This document shows, in pieces, positions 1 to 5,433 of a DNA stretch of 5,534 nucleotides (the stretch's first letter is position 1; the number at the start of each line of letters is the position of its first letter). Location: contig QMNJ01000105.1 in assembly GCA_003647715.1 (NCBI GenBank), forward strand, positions 1 through 5,534, given 5' to 3'. The position numbers and the translations under genes are program-made. Origin of the DNA: Candidatus Coatesiibacteriota bacterium (lineage in GTDB: Bacteria > RBG-13-66-14 > B26-G2). The notes below the pieces were generated by a model. It saw only the letters and a program-made list of their open reading frames with translations. It searched no databases and had not been told where the DNA came from.

Positions 1-214
1 ATATAATATAATTACTATTAGAGGAATTAGTATAACAAGGAGATTATTGAACTTATTAATGAAGATATTAAAAGAAGACGGAAGATGCATTATTTATACT
101 GGTCAACTTTCTGATAGGGTCAGAATATTTCTTGAACGGAGAGGATGGCGGTTTTATAATAAGAATCATACAATATCTGGCTTCAGAGGGTTAATATACC
201 TTAGCAGGGGCTAA
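1..214 (+). CDS. rsmG: C-terminal part of probable 16S rRNA (guanine-N7) methyltransferase RsmG (5' partial)
   Basis: The frame from base 2 is open for 70 codons and ends in TAA at 212-214; its start lies outside the window. The residues begin YNIITIRGIS, followed by a helix and then KEDGRCIIYTG. This matches the layout of the RsmG C-terminal half, where a 'D-V-V-T-S-R-A' strand precedes a helix and a 'pLLKpGG...lKG' strand. Two usual residues differ: RG replaces RA, and YTG replaces KG. RsmG methylates a guanine N7 in the 530 loop of 16S rRNA using S-adenosylmethionine. The location directly before parA is the classic rsmG-parA-parB order and supports the call. The segment is clearly more AT-rich than parA. 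With only the C-terminus visible and the SAM-binding motif missing, another Rossmann methyltransferase cannot be excluded. Confidence 0.65.
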   Translation, partial: YNIITIRGISITRRLLNLLMKILKEDGRCIIYTGQLSDRVRIFLERRGWRFYNKNHTISGFRGLIYLSRG

Positions 215-219
215 TCAAT

Positions 220-981
220 ATGGGTAAGGTGATAGCAATTGCGAATCAGAAGGGCGGTGTTGGAAAGACGACGACGGCGGTTAATCTTGGCGCATGCCTT
301 GCGGTTGCGGGGCGAAGCGTTCTCATCATAGATATGGACCCTCAGAGCAATGCCACCAGTGGTCTTGGTTATAGTGATGTTGATGTGTCTGAGAGCACAT
401 ACCCGATTATCATAGATGAGAGTGATATAGAGGAAAGGATTAAGGCGACAGGTGTGGACGATTTGTTCGTCGTTCCGGCAAGTAGGGATCTTACTGGTGC
501 TGAGGTTGAACTGGTGAGCGTGATTGGTAGAGAGTTTAAGTTGAAACAGGCGATTGAGAAGATAAGAGATAGGTATGATTTTATACTGGTTGATTGCCCG
601 CCCTCTCTGGGACTTTTAACCATAAACAGTTTAGTTGCTGCAGATTCCGTTCTAATACCAATCCAGTGTGAGTATTATGCTTTGGAGGGAATTGTCAGTT
701 TGATGAGGACTATAGACCTTATAAAGAGAAATCTAAACAGGGACTTAAAACTTGAGGGGATTCTTCTTACTATGTATGATAGCAGGACGAATCTGAGTCA
801 ACAGGTGGTAGATGAGGTTAAGAGATACTTTGGAGTAAAGGTCTATGAAACGATTATACCAAGGAATGTGAGGTTGAGCGAGGCACCGAGTTTTGGTAAG
901 CCCATAATTATGTATGATATTCTCTCCAAGGGTGCTGAGGCATATCTAAATCTGGCAGAAGAGGTGATGTATGGTGGTTAA
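220..981 (+). CDS. parA: ParA/Soj chromosome-partition ATPase
   Basis: This 253-residue protein has the normal length of a chromosomal ParA without an N-terminal DNA-binding extension. Visible motifs are the deviant Walker A KGGVGKTT at residues 11-18 (signature Lys11, catalytic-type Lys16), the Walker A' DMDPQSN at 38-44 with Asp40, and Walker B ILVDCPP at 122-128 with Asp125. Arg189 in YDSRT and Arg218 in the PRNVRLSEAPSFGKP stretch correspond to the arginines Soj uses for nonspecific DNA binding. The ATP-bound dimer coats the nucleoid, and ParB-parS complexes stimulate its hydrolysis, which drives origin segregation. The ATG lies 5 bases after the rsmG stop. An AGGGG at 206-210, inside the rsmG end, is a suitable ribosome binding site. 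All active-site elements are intact, so it should be functional. Confidence 0.97.
   Translation: MGKVIAIANQKGGVGKTTTAVNLGACLAVAGRSVLIIDMDPQSNATSGLGYSDVDVSESTYPIIIDESDIEERIKATGVDDLFVVPASRDLTGAEVELVSVIGREFKLKQAIEKIRDRYDFILVDCPPSLGLLTINSLVAADSVLIPIQCEYYALEGIVSLMRTIDLIKRNLNRDLKLEGILLTMYDSRTNLSQQVVDEVKRYFGVKVYETIIPRNVRLSEAPSFGKPIIMYDILSKGAEAYLNLAEEVMYGG
961..968 (+). promoter_or_regulatory. Ribosome binding site of parB inside the end of parA
   Basis: GAGGTGAT is a strong match to the anti-Shine-Dalgarno complement. The GAGG core ends 6 bases before the ATG at 971, which favours that ATG over the in-frame GTG at 974. The site lies within parA codons, so parB translation is probably coupled to parA termination. 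Confidence 0.75.
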
Positions 982-1816
982 GAGAAGGGCGCTTGGGAAG
1001 GGTCTGGAGGCGTTGATACCGTCTGACATATCAGATAGGAGTGGCTACACAACTATAAGTGTAAGTGAGATTGAACCTAACCCATACCAGCCGAGGGAGA
1101 GATTTTCCAATGAGGGTATTAAGGAGCTTTCTGATTCCATTGCCAGCAAGGGTCTTATTCAGCCCATAGTGGTGAGAAAGCATAATGGTAAGTTTCAGGT
1201 AGTAGTTGGTGAGAGGAGATTGAGGGCAGTGAAGATATTGGGGTGGAAGTATGTAGATGTGGTAGTAGTAGATGTGGAGGACAAAGATTTACTCCAGATG
1301 GCACTCATTGAGAATCTTCAGAGGGAGGATATAAACCCTGTAGAGATGGCGAGAGCATACAGGCGACTCTCAGAGGAGTTTGGGATGAAGCAGGAGGAGA
1401 TAGCAGAGGTGGTCGGGAAGAACCGCGCCACTGTAGCAAATGTGATGCGTATTCTCAAACTACCTGATGAGGTGCAGGAATTGATAGAAGAGGGTAGAAT
1501 TGGTTTGAGTCAGGCGAAGGAGCTTCTGACAATTGATGACAAGAGAATTATTGTAGAGATTGCCAGGGAGGTTGCAGAAAAGGGGCTTACTGTTGAGAAT
1601 ATAATTGAGAAGAGGAAGAGATTGAATAGAGGTAGGAGGGAGAAGAGCAGGGTATCTGAGATTGACCCGGAGATTGAAGCATTGACGGATGAAATGAGCC
1701 GCAGGTTGCAGACGAAGGTTAAGATAAGGTATATGAAGGGCAGGGGCAAAATTATTATTGACTTTTATTCAGATGATGAATTTAGTAAAATAATCAGGTT
1801 AATAAGGGGATATTAA
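971..1816 (+). CDS. parB: ParB/Spo0J centromere-binding CTPase
   Basis: This is a 281-residue chromosomal ParB. The N-terminus RRALGKGLEALIP (5-17) is the typical ParA-contacting segment. The ParB/Srx nucleotide-binding domain follows, with the C-motif GERRLRA at 80-86 and ENLQREDINP at 114-123, which bind CTP and Mg in this family. A helix-turn-helix lies at about 138-163 (QEEIAEVVGKNRATVANVMR). Residues from about 230 form the C-terminal dimerisation domain, with a Lys/Arg-rich KVKIRYMKGRGK stretch. In this family ParB loads at parS, closes into a CTP-dependent clamp, slides and activates ParA. The gene overlaps parA by 11 bases. One oddity is that the usual GHARALL segment after the HTH reads SQAKELL (180-186), losing the conserved His and Arg. 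That region belongs to the DNA-binding domain, so site preference might differ from the canonical one. Confidence 0.96.
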   Translation: MVVKRRALGKGLEALIPSDISDRSGYTTISVSEIEPNPYQPRERFSNEGIKELSDSIASKGLIQPIVVRKHNGKFQVVVGERRLRAVKILGWKYVDVVVVDVEDKDLLQMALIENLQREDINPVEMARAYRRLSEEFGMKQEEIAEVVGKNRATVANVMRILKLPDEVQELIEEGRIGLSQAKELLTIDDKRIIVEIAREVAEKGLTVENIIEKRKRLNRGRREKSRVSEIDPEIEALTDEMSRRLQTKVKIRYMKGRGKIIIDFYSDDEFSKIIRLIRGY

Positions 1817-1817
1817 T

Positions 1818-2642
1818 ATGAGGATAGGGAGAGCATTTCACATCAAGATAGTTCCGGAGGATTTAACCGAGCCCTATACATTCAAGGTAACAATGCGTCG
1901 TTTAATAATTGGAGGTGTTGTATTATCGGTTCTTATGATACTTCTTGGTGCTCTTGTAGTCAATTCGGCGGTGGATGAGATAAAACTGGCGAAGCTGGGA
2001 TATCTAGAGAGGCAGAATAAGGAGATGACAGAGAAGATGAAGAAGGTCGGTGAACTGAAATATGAACTTGGCAGAATGAACGGATTGGTTTCTGATATAC
2101 AGGAAATGCTGGGTGAGAGGGTTGAGAGCGAGGGTGGAACTACAGAGGTTGAGAGCTCAGGCGAAGAGGTGACAACCGGTATGTCAACCATGTTACCGGC
2201 AGGTGGCATATTTGACGAATTGAGGGATTTTGTGGACAGATACAGTGGTTTTATGATGCTCGCACCGGTAGGTAATCCTGTGGGTGGTGGTTGGATTTCA
2301 AGGGGTTTTGGGAGTGTTATCAGTGGGGAGGTTGAGCACAAGGGAATAGATATTGCTGTTCCTGAGGGAACAGAGGTGAGGTCAACCATGTGTGGAAGGG
2401 TTATATTTGCGGGATGGGATGAGGTATATGGGAATATGGTATTGGTTGTTAACTGTGTAAACGGTTACTCAACCATGTATGGTCACAATTCAGAGCTGAT
2501 GGTGAATGCGGGTGACTATGTGAATGAGGGTGATGTCATTGCGCTTTCTGGGAACACAGGTGAGAGCACCGCGCCACATCTGCATTATGAGGTAAGATAT
2601 TTTGGGGTATCAATAGACCCGAAGGATTTTATTGAATGGTAA
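1818..2642 (+). CDS. Membrane-anchored M23 (LytM-type) peptidoglycan endopeptidase
   Basis: The protein has 274 residues. A short cytoplasmic start containing HIKIVPED is common in membrane M23 proteins. A single transmembrane helix lies at about 29-49, then a charged probable coiled coil at about 52-105 and a Ser/Gly/Glu/Thr-rich linker to about 128. The M23 domain begins near 159 (WISRGFG). All expected catalytic residues are visible: zinc ligands His174 and Asp178 (HKGID), His223 (YGHNS), and His254 and His256 (HLHYEV). It is therefore predicted to be an active D,D- or glycyl-type endopeptidase cleaving peptidoglycan cross-links outside the inner membrane. The ATG follows the parB stop by one base, with AAGGGGA at 1804-1810 as ribosome binding site. 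The next gene is a bactofilin, a well-known partner of M23 peptidases in cell-shape systems. The exact bond cleaved cannot be read from sequence. Confidence 0.92.
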   Translation: MRIGRAFHIKIVPEDLTEPYTFKVTMRRLIIGGVVLSVLMILLGALVVNSAVDEIKLAKLGYLERQNKEMTEKMKKVGELKYELGRMNGLVSDIQEMLGERVESEGGTTEVESSGEEVTTGMSTMLPAGGIFDELRDFVDRYSGFMMLAPVGNPVGGGWISRGFGSVISGEVEHKGIDIAVPEGTEVRSTMCGRVIFAGWDEVYGNMVLVVNCVNGYSTMYGHNSELMVNAGDYVNEGDVIALSGNTGESTAPHLHYEVRYFGVSIDPKDFIEW

Positions 2643-2656
2643 ATATTCTGTGAGAT

Positions 2657-2666
2657 AGGAGAGGAG
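2657..2666 (+). promoter_or_regulatory. Strong ribosome binding site of the bactofilin gene
   Basis: AGGAGAGGAG contains two overlapping Shine-Dalgarno cores and ends 4 bases before the ATG at 2671. It lies in the 28-base gap after the peptidase stop. It is the strongest such site in the operon, consistent with a polymer-forming protein needed in many copies (inference). Confidence 0.7.
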
Positions 2667-2670
2667 AGAG

Positions 2671-3093
2671 ATGGAGGATAAGTTAAACACAATTGTTGGT
2701 CAGGAATCGTCATTTAAGGGCGATTTTAAGGTCGCAGGTGGATTGAGAGTTGATGGAAAACTGAAGGGCAATGTGGAGGCAGCAAGTGTATTCATTGGAG
2801 AGAAAGGCGAGGTAGAGGGTGACATAAACACTGTGACTGCGGTTATCGGTGGAAAGGTACGAGGGAATGTGATGGCTAAGGAATCACTGGAACTGCAGAA
2901 GAAGGCGGTATTGATAGGTGATGTGGTGACAAAGAGCATTATGATTGAGAAGGGGGTGGTTTTTGAAGGTTACTGTGAAATGGGGGTTGGAGGAGAAAAA
3001 AAGCGAAGACAGAAGCAGAGAACAAAACTGACCGTAGAGGGGAAGCCAGAGGTAGAAGTAGATCAACATGGTGAAGAGGAAGAGAATAACTAA
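2671..3093 (+). CDS. Bactofilin family cytoskeletal protein
   Basis: This 140-residue protein has the bactofilin (DUF583) pattern. Residues from about 8 to 101 consist of short repeating beta-strand units with Gly-turns: TIVGQESSFKGDF, LRVDGKLKGNV, VFIGEKGEVEGDI, AVIGGKVRGNV, LELQKKAVLIGDV and IMIEKGVVFEG. These build the right-handed beta-helix that polymerises into filaments without nucleotide. The N-terminal tail before the repeats is very short and acidic (MEDKL), with no obvious membrane-binding segment. The C-terminal tail is unusual. A basic block KKRRQKQRTK at 110-119 is followed by an acidic end (EEEENN). Bactofilins localise cell-wall enzymes, notably M23 peptidases such as the neighbour upstream. 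In Myxococcus they also organise ParAB. It is the last gene of the apparent operon. The family call is very secure; the specific role is inferred from context. Confidence 0.94.
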   Translation: MEDKLNTIVGQESSFKGDFKVAGGLRVDGKLKGNVEAASVFIGEKGEVEGDINTVTAVIGGKVRGNVMAKESLELQKKAVLIGDVVTKSIMIEKGVVFEGYCEMGVGGEKKRRQKQRTKLTVEGKPEVEVDQHGEEEENN

Positions 3094-3107
3094 TACCCTA
3101 TTTGAAT

Positions 3108-3132
3108 AAGTGTTCCTTATGGAACATTTTTT
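3108..3132 (+). terminator. Possible intrinsic terminator of the parAB-peptidase-bactofilin operon
   Basis: As RNA, AAGUGUUCC (3108-3116) can pair with GGAACAUUU (3121-3129), with one G-U pair, around a UUAU loop. Six T follow the GGAACA arm at 3127-3132. It sits 14 bases after the bactofilin stop. The stem is rather AT-rich, so it would be a moderate terminator. It overlaps the first parS-like palindrome, and either reading could be correct. Confidence 0.5.
3111..3126. promoter_or_regulatory. parS-like palindrome, site 1
   Basis: TGTTCCTTATGGAACA has perfect 6-base arms. It matches the palindromic parS form TGTTCCACGTGGAACA at 13 of 16 positions. Both arms are complete, and the differences are confined to the centre, where ACGT becomes TTAT. 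The location just after an operon containing parB makes a ParB site plausible. The loss of the central CACGTG and the possible terminator role weaken the case. Confidence 0.4.
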
Positions 3133-3162
3133 CTGTCTATTTTTTATAGAATATAAATAGAT

Positions 3163-3178
3163 TGTTCCACATAGAACA
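3163..3178. promoter_or_regulatory. parS-like palindrome, site 2
   Basis: TGTTCCACATAGAACA matches TGTTCCACGTGGAACA at 14 of 16 positions. The left half, TGTTCCAC, is a perfect parS half-site; the two mismatches, both G to A, are in the right half. Its centre is 52 bases from the centre of site 1, close to five helical turns, so both would face the same side of the DNA. The 36 bases between the sites are very AT-rich and contain a further short inverted repeat, TCTAT-T5-ATAGA, at 3136-3150. It is not followed by a long T run, so it is less easily explained as a terminator than site 1. Confidence 0.45.
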
Positions 3179-3192
3179 TTTATTGAAGAAGT

Positions 3193-3218
3193 AAAGCCCC
3201 TGAAATACAGGGGCTTTT
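3193..3218. terminator. Intrinsic terminator between convergent operons
   Basis: AAAGCCCCTG (3193-3202) pairs perfectly with CAGGGGCTTT (3208-3217) around a 5-base AAATA loop, and the + strand ends in TTTT. It lies between the bactofilin stop at 3093 and the convergent lipoprotein stop at 3238. It can form on both strands. The + direction has the slightly better T run, and the - direction is only 20 bases past the lipoprotein stop, so it may serve both operons. Confidence 0.9.
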
Positions 3219-3237
3219 AATTGGTCTATGGAGGAAA

Positions 3238-3858
3238 CTACTTACCTTCCATCTCCTTATACTTCCTCTTCAGCTCGTCGCCGTATTCCTTGAACTTTTT
3301 CTTAAGTTTATCGCCTTCTTCCTTGGAGAGACCCTCAAATGGGCTGGTCTTTGTTGTTGGAGGAGCGCCTGCAATCAGGCTCATAACCTTCTGACGGTGA
3401 ATCCTCAACTGCTCCTTCATAGTTGATACCTCGCCAGGAGCGAGTGGTTGACCAGAATCCAGGCGTGCAATGTATGTGTCAACGATGTTCTTGGCGTTAT
3501 CAACTATCTGGCGCTTTGAGCCGGTGAAGTTGTTGGCAATACCCTCCAGCAATACGGAGCTCTTGTAGAGCAAACTGCTTATCAGTGGCTCGTTATAGGG
3601 CCAGCCGAGAAGCGACCTGCTAGCATTCATACACTTCTCAATCTGGTCAACTGCAGATTCAGTGCTCATAACAACAGGTGCCTCTGTTGCCGGTGGTGCT
3701 ACCTCCGGTGCTTCGGTGGTCTCTTCCGGTGGAGGCGTTGTCTCCTCTACCTCCATCTTATACTCTTCTTTCTCCTCCGCCTTCTTCTTGCAACTGAATG
3801 ATACTACAAGCATTAGTGATAGAAGGATTACTAGTATTAGTGTCGGTTTCCTTACCAT
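3238..3858 (-). CDS. Putative lipoprotein of unknown function
   Basis: I do not recognise the family of this 206-residue protein. Residues 1-22 form a signal peptide: a basic start (MVRK), a hydrophobic core, then VVSFSC. Cys23 would be the lipidated residue, although Ser rather than Leu at -3 makes the lipobox atypical. KKK follows the Cys. Residues about 24-65 are a low-complexity Glu/Pro/Thr/Ala stalk. Residues about 66-165 look mostly helical, with a second cysteine at about 80. The end, after SPFEGLSKEEGD, is a highly charged Lys/Glu helix (about 179-206). The ATG is preceded by a GGTGA ribosome binding site 7 bases upstream. It starts 34 bases after the cyclase stop on the same strand, so it is probably cotranscribed with the cyclase and could serve it in the periplasm. 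The gene is convergent with the partition operon. Confidence 0.8.
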   Translation of the reverse strand: MVRKPTLILVILLSLMLVVSFSCKKKAEEKEEYKMEVEETTPPPEETTEAPEVAPPATEAPVVMSTESAVDQIEKCMNASRSLLGWPYNEPLISSLLYKSSVLLEGIANNFTGSKRQIVDNAKNIVDTYIARLDSGQPLAPGEVSTMKEQLRIHRQKVMSLIAGAPPTTKTSPFEGLSKEEGDKLKKKFKEYGDELKRKYKEMEGK

Positions 3859-3892
3859 AGTATTTTCACCATCCTTTCATATGGTATGTTTT

Positions 3893-5269
3893 TCAATTCT
3901 TAATGTCTTGGAGAAGCCAGACCCTTATCGGGTTCTTCTTCCCCTTTATTCTCTGGGGTGGCAGTGGCGTTGCCACTACCTTGTCCATCACTAAATTATA
4001 TGTCGCTTCGCTTATCAAAATCTGCCCCCTGTCCGTCTTGTCATTTATCCTCTTGGTTAAATTCACCGTGTCGCCCACTACCGTGTATTCCATCCGTTCA
4101 AGCGAGCCGACACTCCCAGCAACCGCCTCGCCTGTGTTTATCCCTATCCCTATATAGAACGGCTTCTTGCCATTCTCGGTCCTCTTCTTGTTCAACTTGT
4201 CTAACGCCTTCTGCATCTCCACCGCACAGGTGCACGCCTTCAATGCGTGATTCTCCAGCACCATAGGTGCGTTCCAGTAAACCATTATACCATCGCCTAA
4301 GAACTTATCAAGCGCTCCCTCGTATTTGAAGATGATGTCTATCATTGTGCCATAATACTCATTTAATAAATCCAGCGTCTCTGTCGGAGTTATGTCCTCC
4401 GTCATGGCGGTGAAACCCCGTATATCAGAAAAAAGAACAGTAATCTCCCTCTTCTCACCCTCAAGTTTTATCCTGTCCTTGTTCTTCAGTATCTCCTCTG
4501 CCACCTGCTTGGTCACATACCTCTTGAAGGTGCTCTTGATGAACTCTCTGTCTTTCAACCCTTTGACCATTTCGTTGAATACATCCTGCAGATAACCAAT
4601 CTCATCCGTCCTGGTGGTCTCTATGTGGGTGGTAAGGTCCCCCTCGCTCACCCTCTCCATTGCTTTCGTTAATTGCTTGATAGGAACATTCCAACTGTGA
4701 GCAATGACGAATGCGAGCGCTGAACCGAGTGCTAAGAATACTGCGCCAATTATAACATTTCTGACTATTATGTTCGTATAAATGCTTCTTAACATAACTG
4801 TGGAGTAGCCAACCTGAACAATATACTTCGCCTCGTTGGTGCCCTTTCTTATTACCGTCGCCTTCACCACGCTCAAGTCCCTTATCCTACCTGAGAGTAT
4901 CTCGCCCGGCGTTATCGGGCGACCACTGGAGTCACTTATGGAAATTAAAGGGTTCTTCTTGAAGTAGGTTACCTGATTTTTGTTGTTTAGTATCATTATG
5001 TAAACGATGTCCAGGTTATACTCATCCGCCGAAAATCGCATCCGGAACAGTGAATCAGCCCACCTTACGAACTGTTCCTTACCTAACTCAGCGATGCTCC
5101 TCTGTATTATACCAGTAACCGCCATCATACGAAGGCGCGCCTCATTCTCCTTGTCCTGCCTCTGATAGTAGATATTCACCAGTGTTATTGTTAGAACCAC
5201 AAGCAATGTCAAAGAGCAAATTATAATAGTAAGTTTGAGGGTCAATACCCTCCTGTATCTCTCAGCCAT
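3893..5269 (-). CDS. Membrane receptor adenylate cyclase (Cache-like sensor, HAMP, class III cyclase)
   Basis: The protein has 458 residues. Order: transmembrane helix about 13-33; extracytoplasmic region about 34-168 with a PAS/Cache-like pattern (IVYIMILNNKNQVTYF, then PGEI...YIVQVGYS); second helix about 169-190; HAMP linker about 191-245 (Pro196, EGDL, TDEIGYL); connector KRYVTKQVAEEIL; and a cyclase domain from about 274 to 455. Catalytic residues are complete. Metal-binding Asp282 is in LFSDIRGFT and Asp326 in KFLGDGIMVYWNAP. Lys322 and Asp400 (VVGDTVNL) specify adenine, and Asn403 and Arg407 stabilise the transition state. It should convert ATP to cAMP in response to an outside signal, as a homodimer. 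A TGA in frame two codons upstream fixes the start; the ribosome binding site (GAGAA) is weak and close. The lipoprotein follows it in the same operon. The sensor ligand is unknown. Confidence 0.94.
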   Translation of the reverse strand: MAERYRRVLTLKLTIIICSLTLLVVLTITLVNIYYQRQDKENEARLRMMAVTGIIQRSIAELGKEQFVRWADSLFRMRFSADEYNLDIVYIMILNNKNQVTYFKKNPLISISDSSGRPITPGEILSGRIRDLSVVKATVIRKGTNEAKYIVQVGYSTVMLRSIYTNIIVRNVIIGAVFLALGSALAFVIAHSWNVPIKQLTKAMERVSEGDLTTHIETTRTDEIGYLQDVFNEMVKGLKDREFIKSTFKRYVTKQVAEEILKNKDRIKLEGEKREITVLFSDIRGFTAMTEDITPTETLDLLNEYYGTMIDIIFKYEGALDKFLGDGIMVYWNAPMVLENHALKACTCAVEMQKALDKLNKKRTENGKKPFYIGIGINTGEAVAGSVGSLERMEYTVVGDTVNLTKRINDKTDRGQILISEATYNLVMDKVVATPLPPQRIKGKKNPIRVWLLQDIKN

Positions 5270-5279
5270 TTCTCAATAG

Positions 5280-5307
5280 ATATTATCATAAAAGGCTAAT
5301 AAGTCAA
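5280..5307 (-). promoter_or_regulatory. Candidate promoter of the cyclase-lipoprotein operon
   Basis: On the - strand, TTGACT (5302-5307) is followed after 16 bases by TAATAT (5280-5285). The predicted start point would fall only about 4 bases before the cyclase ATG at 5269. The transcript would then be nearly leaderless, which agrees with the weak ribosome binding site. AT-rich DNA gives chance matches, so this is tentative. Confidence 0.4.
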
Positions 5308-5383
5308 TATTTTAGACACTCATAATAATCTCACGGTTAAAATCTTCCTTTGGTCGATTTATTAAATTGCAGAAGCACTTATC

Positions 5384-5415
5384 TTGACAATTAATTATTT
5401 GTGGGTGAGAATAAT
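5384..5415 (+). promoter_or_regulatory. Candidate promoter of the gene starting at 5434
   Basis: A perfect -35 box TTGACA (5384-5389) precedes either GAGAAT at 5407-5412 (17-base spacer, 4 of 6 to consensus) or AATAAT at 5410-5415 (20-base spacer, 5 of 6). Transcription would start near 5419-5422, just ahead of the GAGGGG ribosome binding site at 5422-5427. It is divergent from the cyclase promoter across a 164-base gap. Confidence 0.5.
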
Positions 5416-5433
5416 CTTATTGAGGGGTATTAA

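Noticed and set aside
1874..2389. A 171-codon open frame on the - strand opposite the M23 peptidase gene
   Set aside because: It is the mirror of a well-supported gene; its Ser/Pro/Ile-rich composition is typical of an antisense shadow and no domain is seen.
2884..3069. A 61-codon - strand frame opposite the bactofilin gene
   Set aside because: It is entirely antisense to a clear bactofilin, with no motif and no supporting start context.
3111..3178. The palindromes read as LexA/SOS boxes
   Set aside because: The arms run GTTC...GAAC, the opposite order from the GAAC-N4-GTTC box of Gram-positive bacteria, and no SOS gene is adjacent.
3856..3892. Possible hairpin between TACCAT (about 3884-3889) and ATGGTA at the lipoprotein start, which might hide its start codon
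   Set aside because: It has only six base pairs and a loop of about 20 bases in a short intercistronic gap, so chance pairing is likely.
3662..4266. Overlapping + strand open frames of 102-110 codons across the start of the lipoprotein and the end of the cyclase
   Set aside because: They lie opposite two convincing genes, have low-complexity Ser/Pro/Cys composition and show no recognisable motif.
5040..5090. GGAACA and TGTTCC words within the cyclase gene, considered as further parS-like sites
   Set aside because: The words are not arranged as a 16-base palindrome with the correct spacing and lie in conserved coding sequence.
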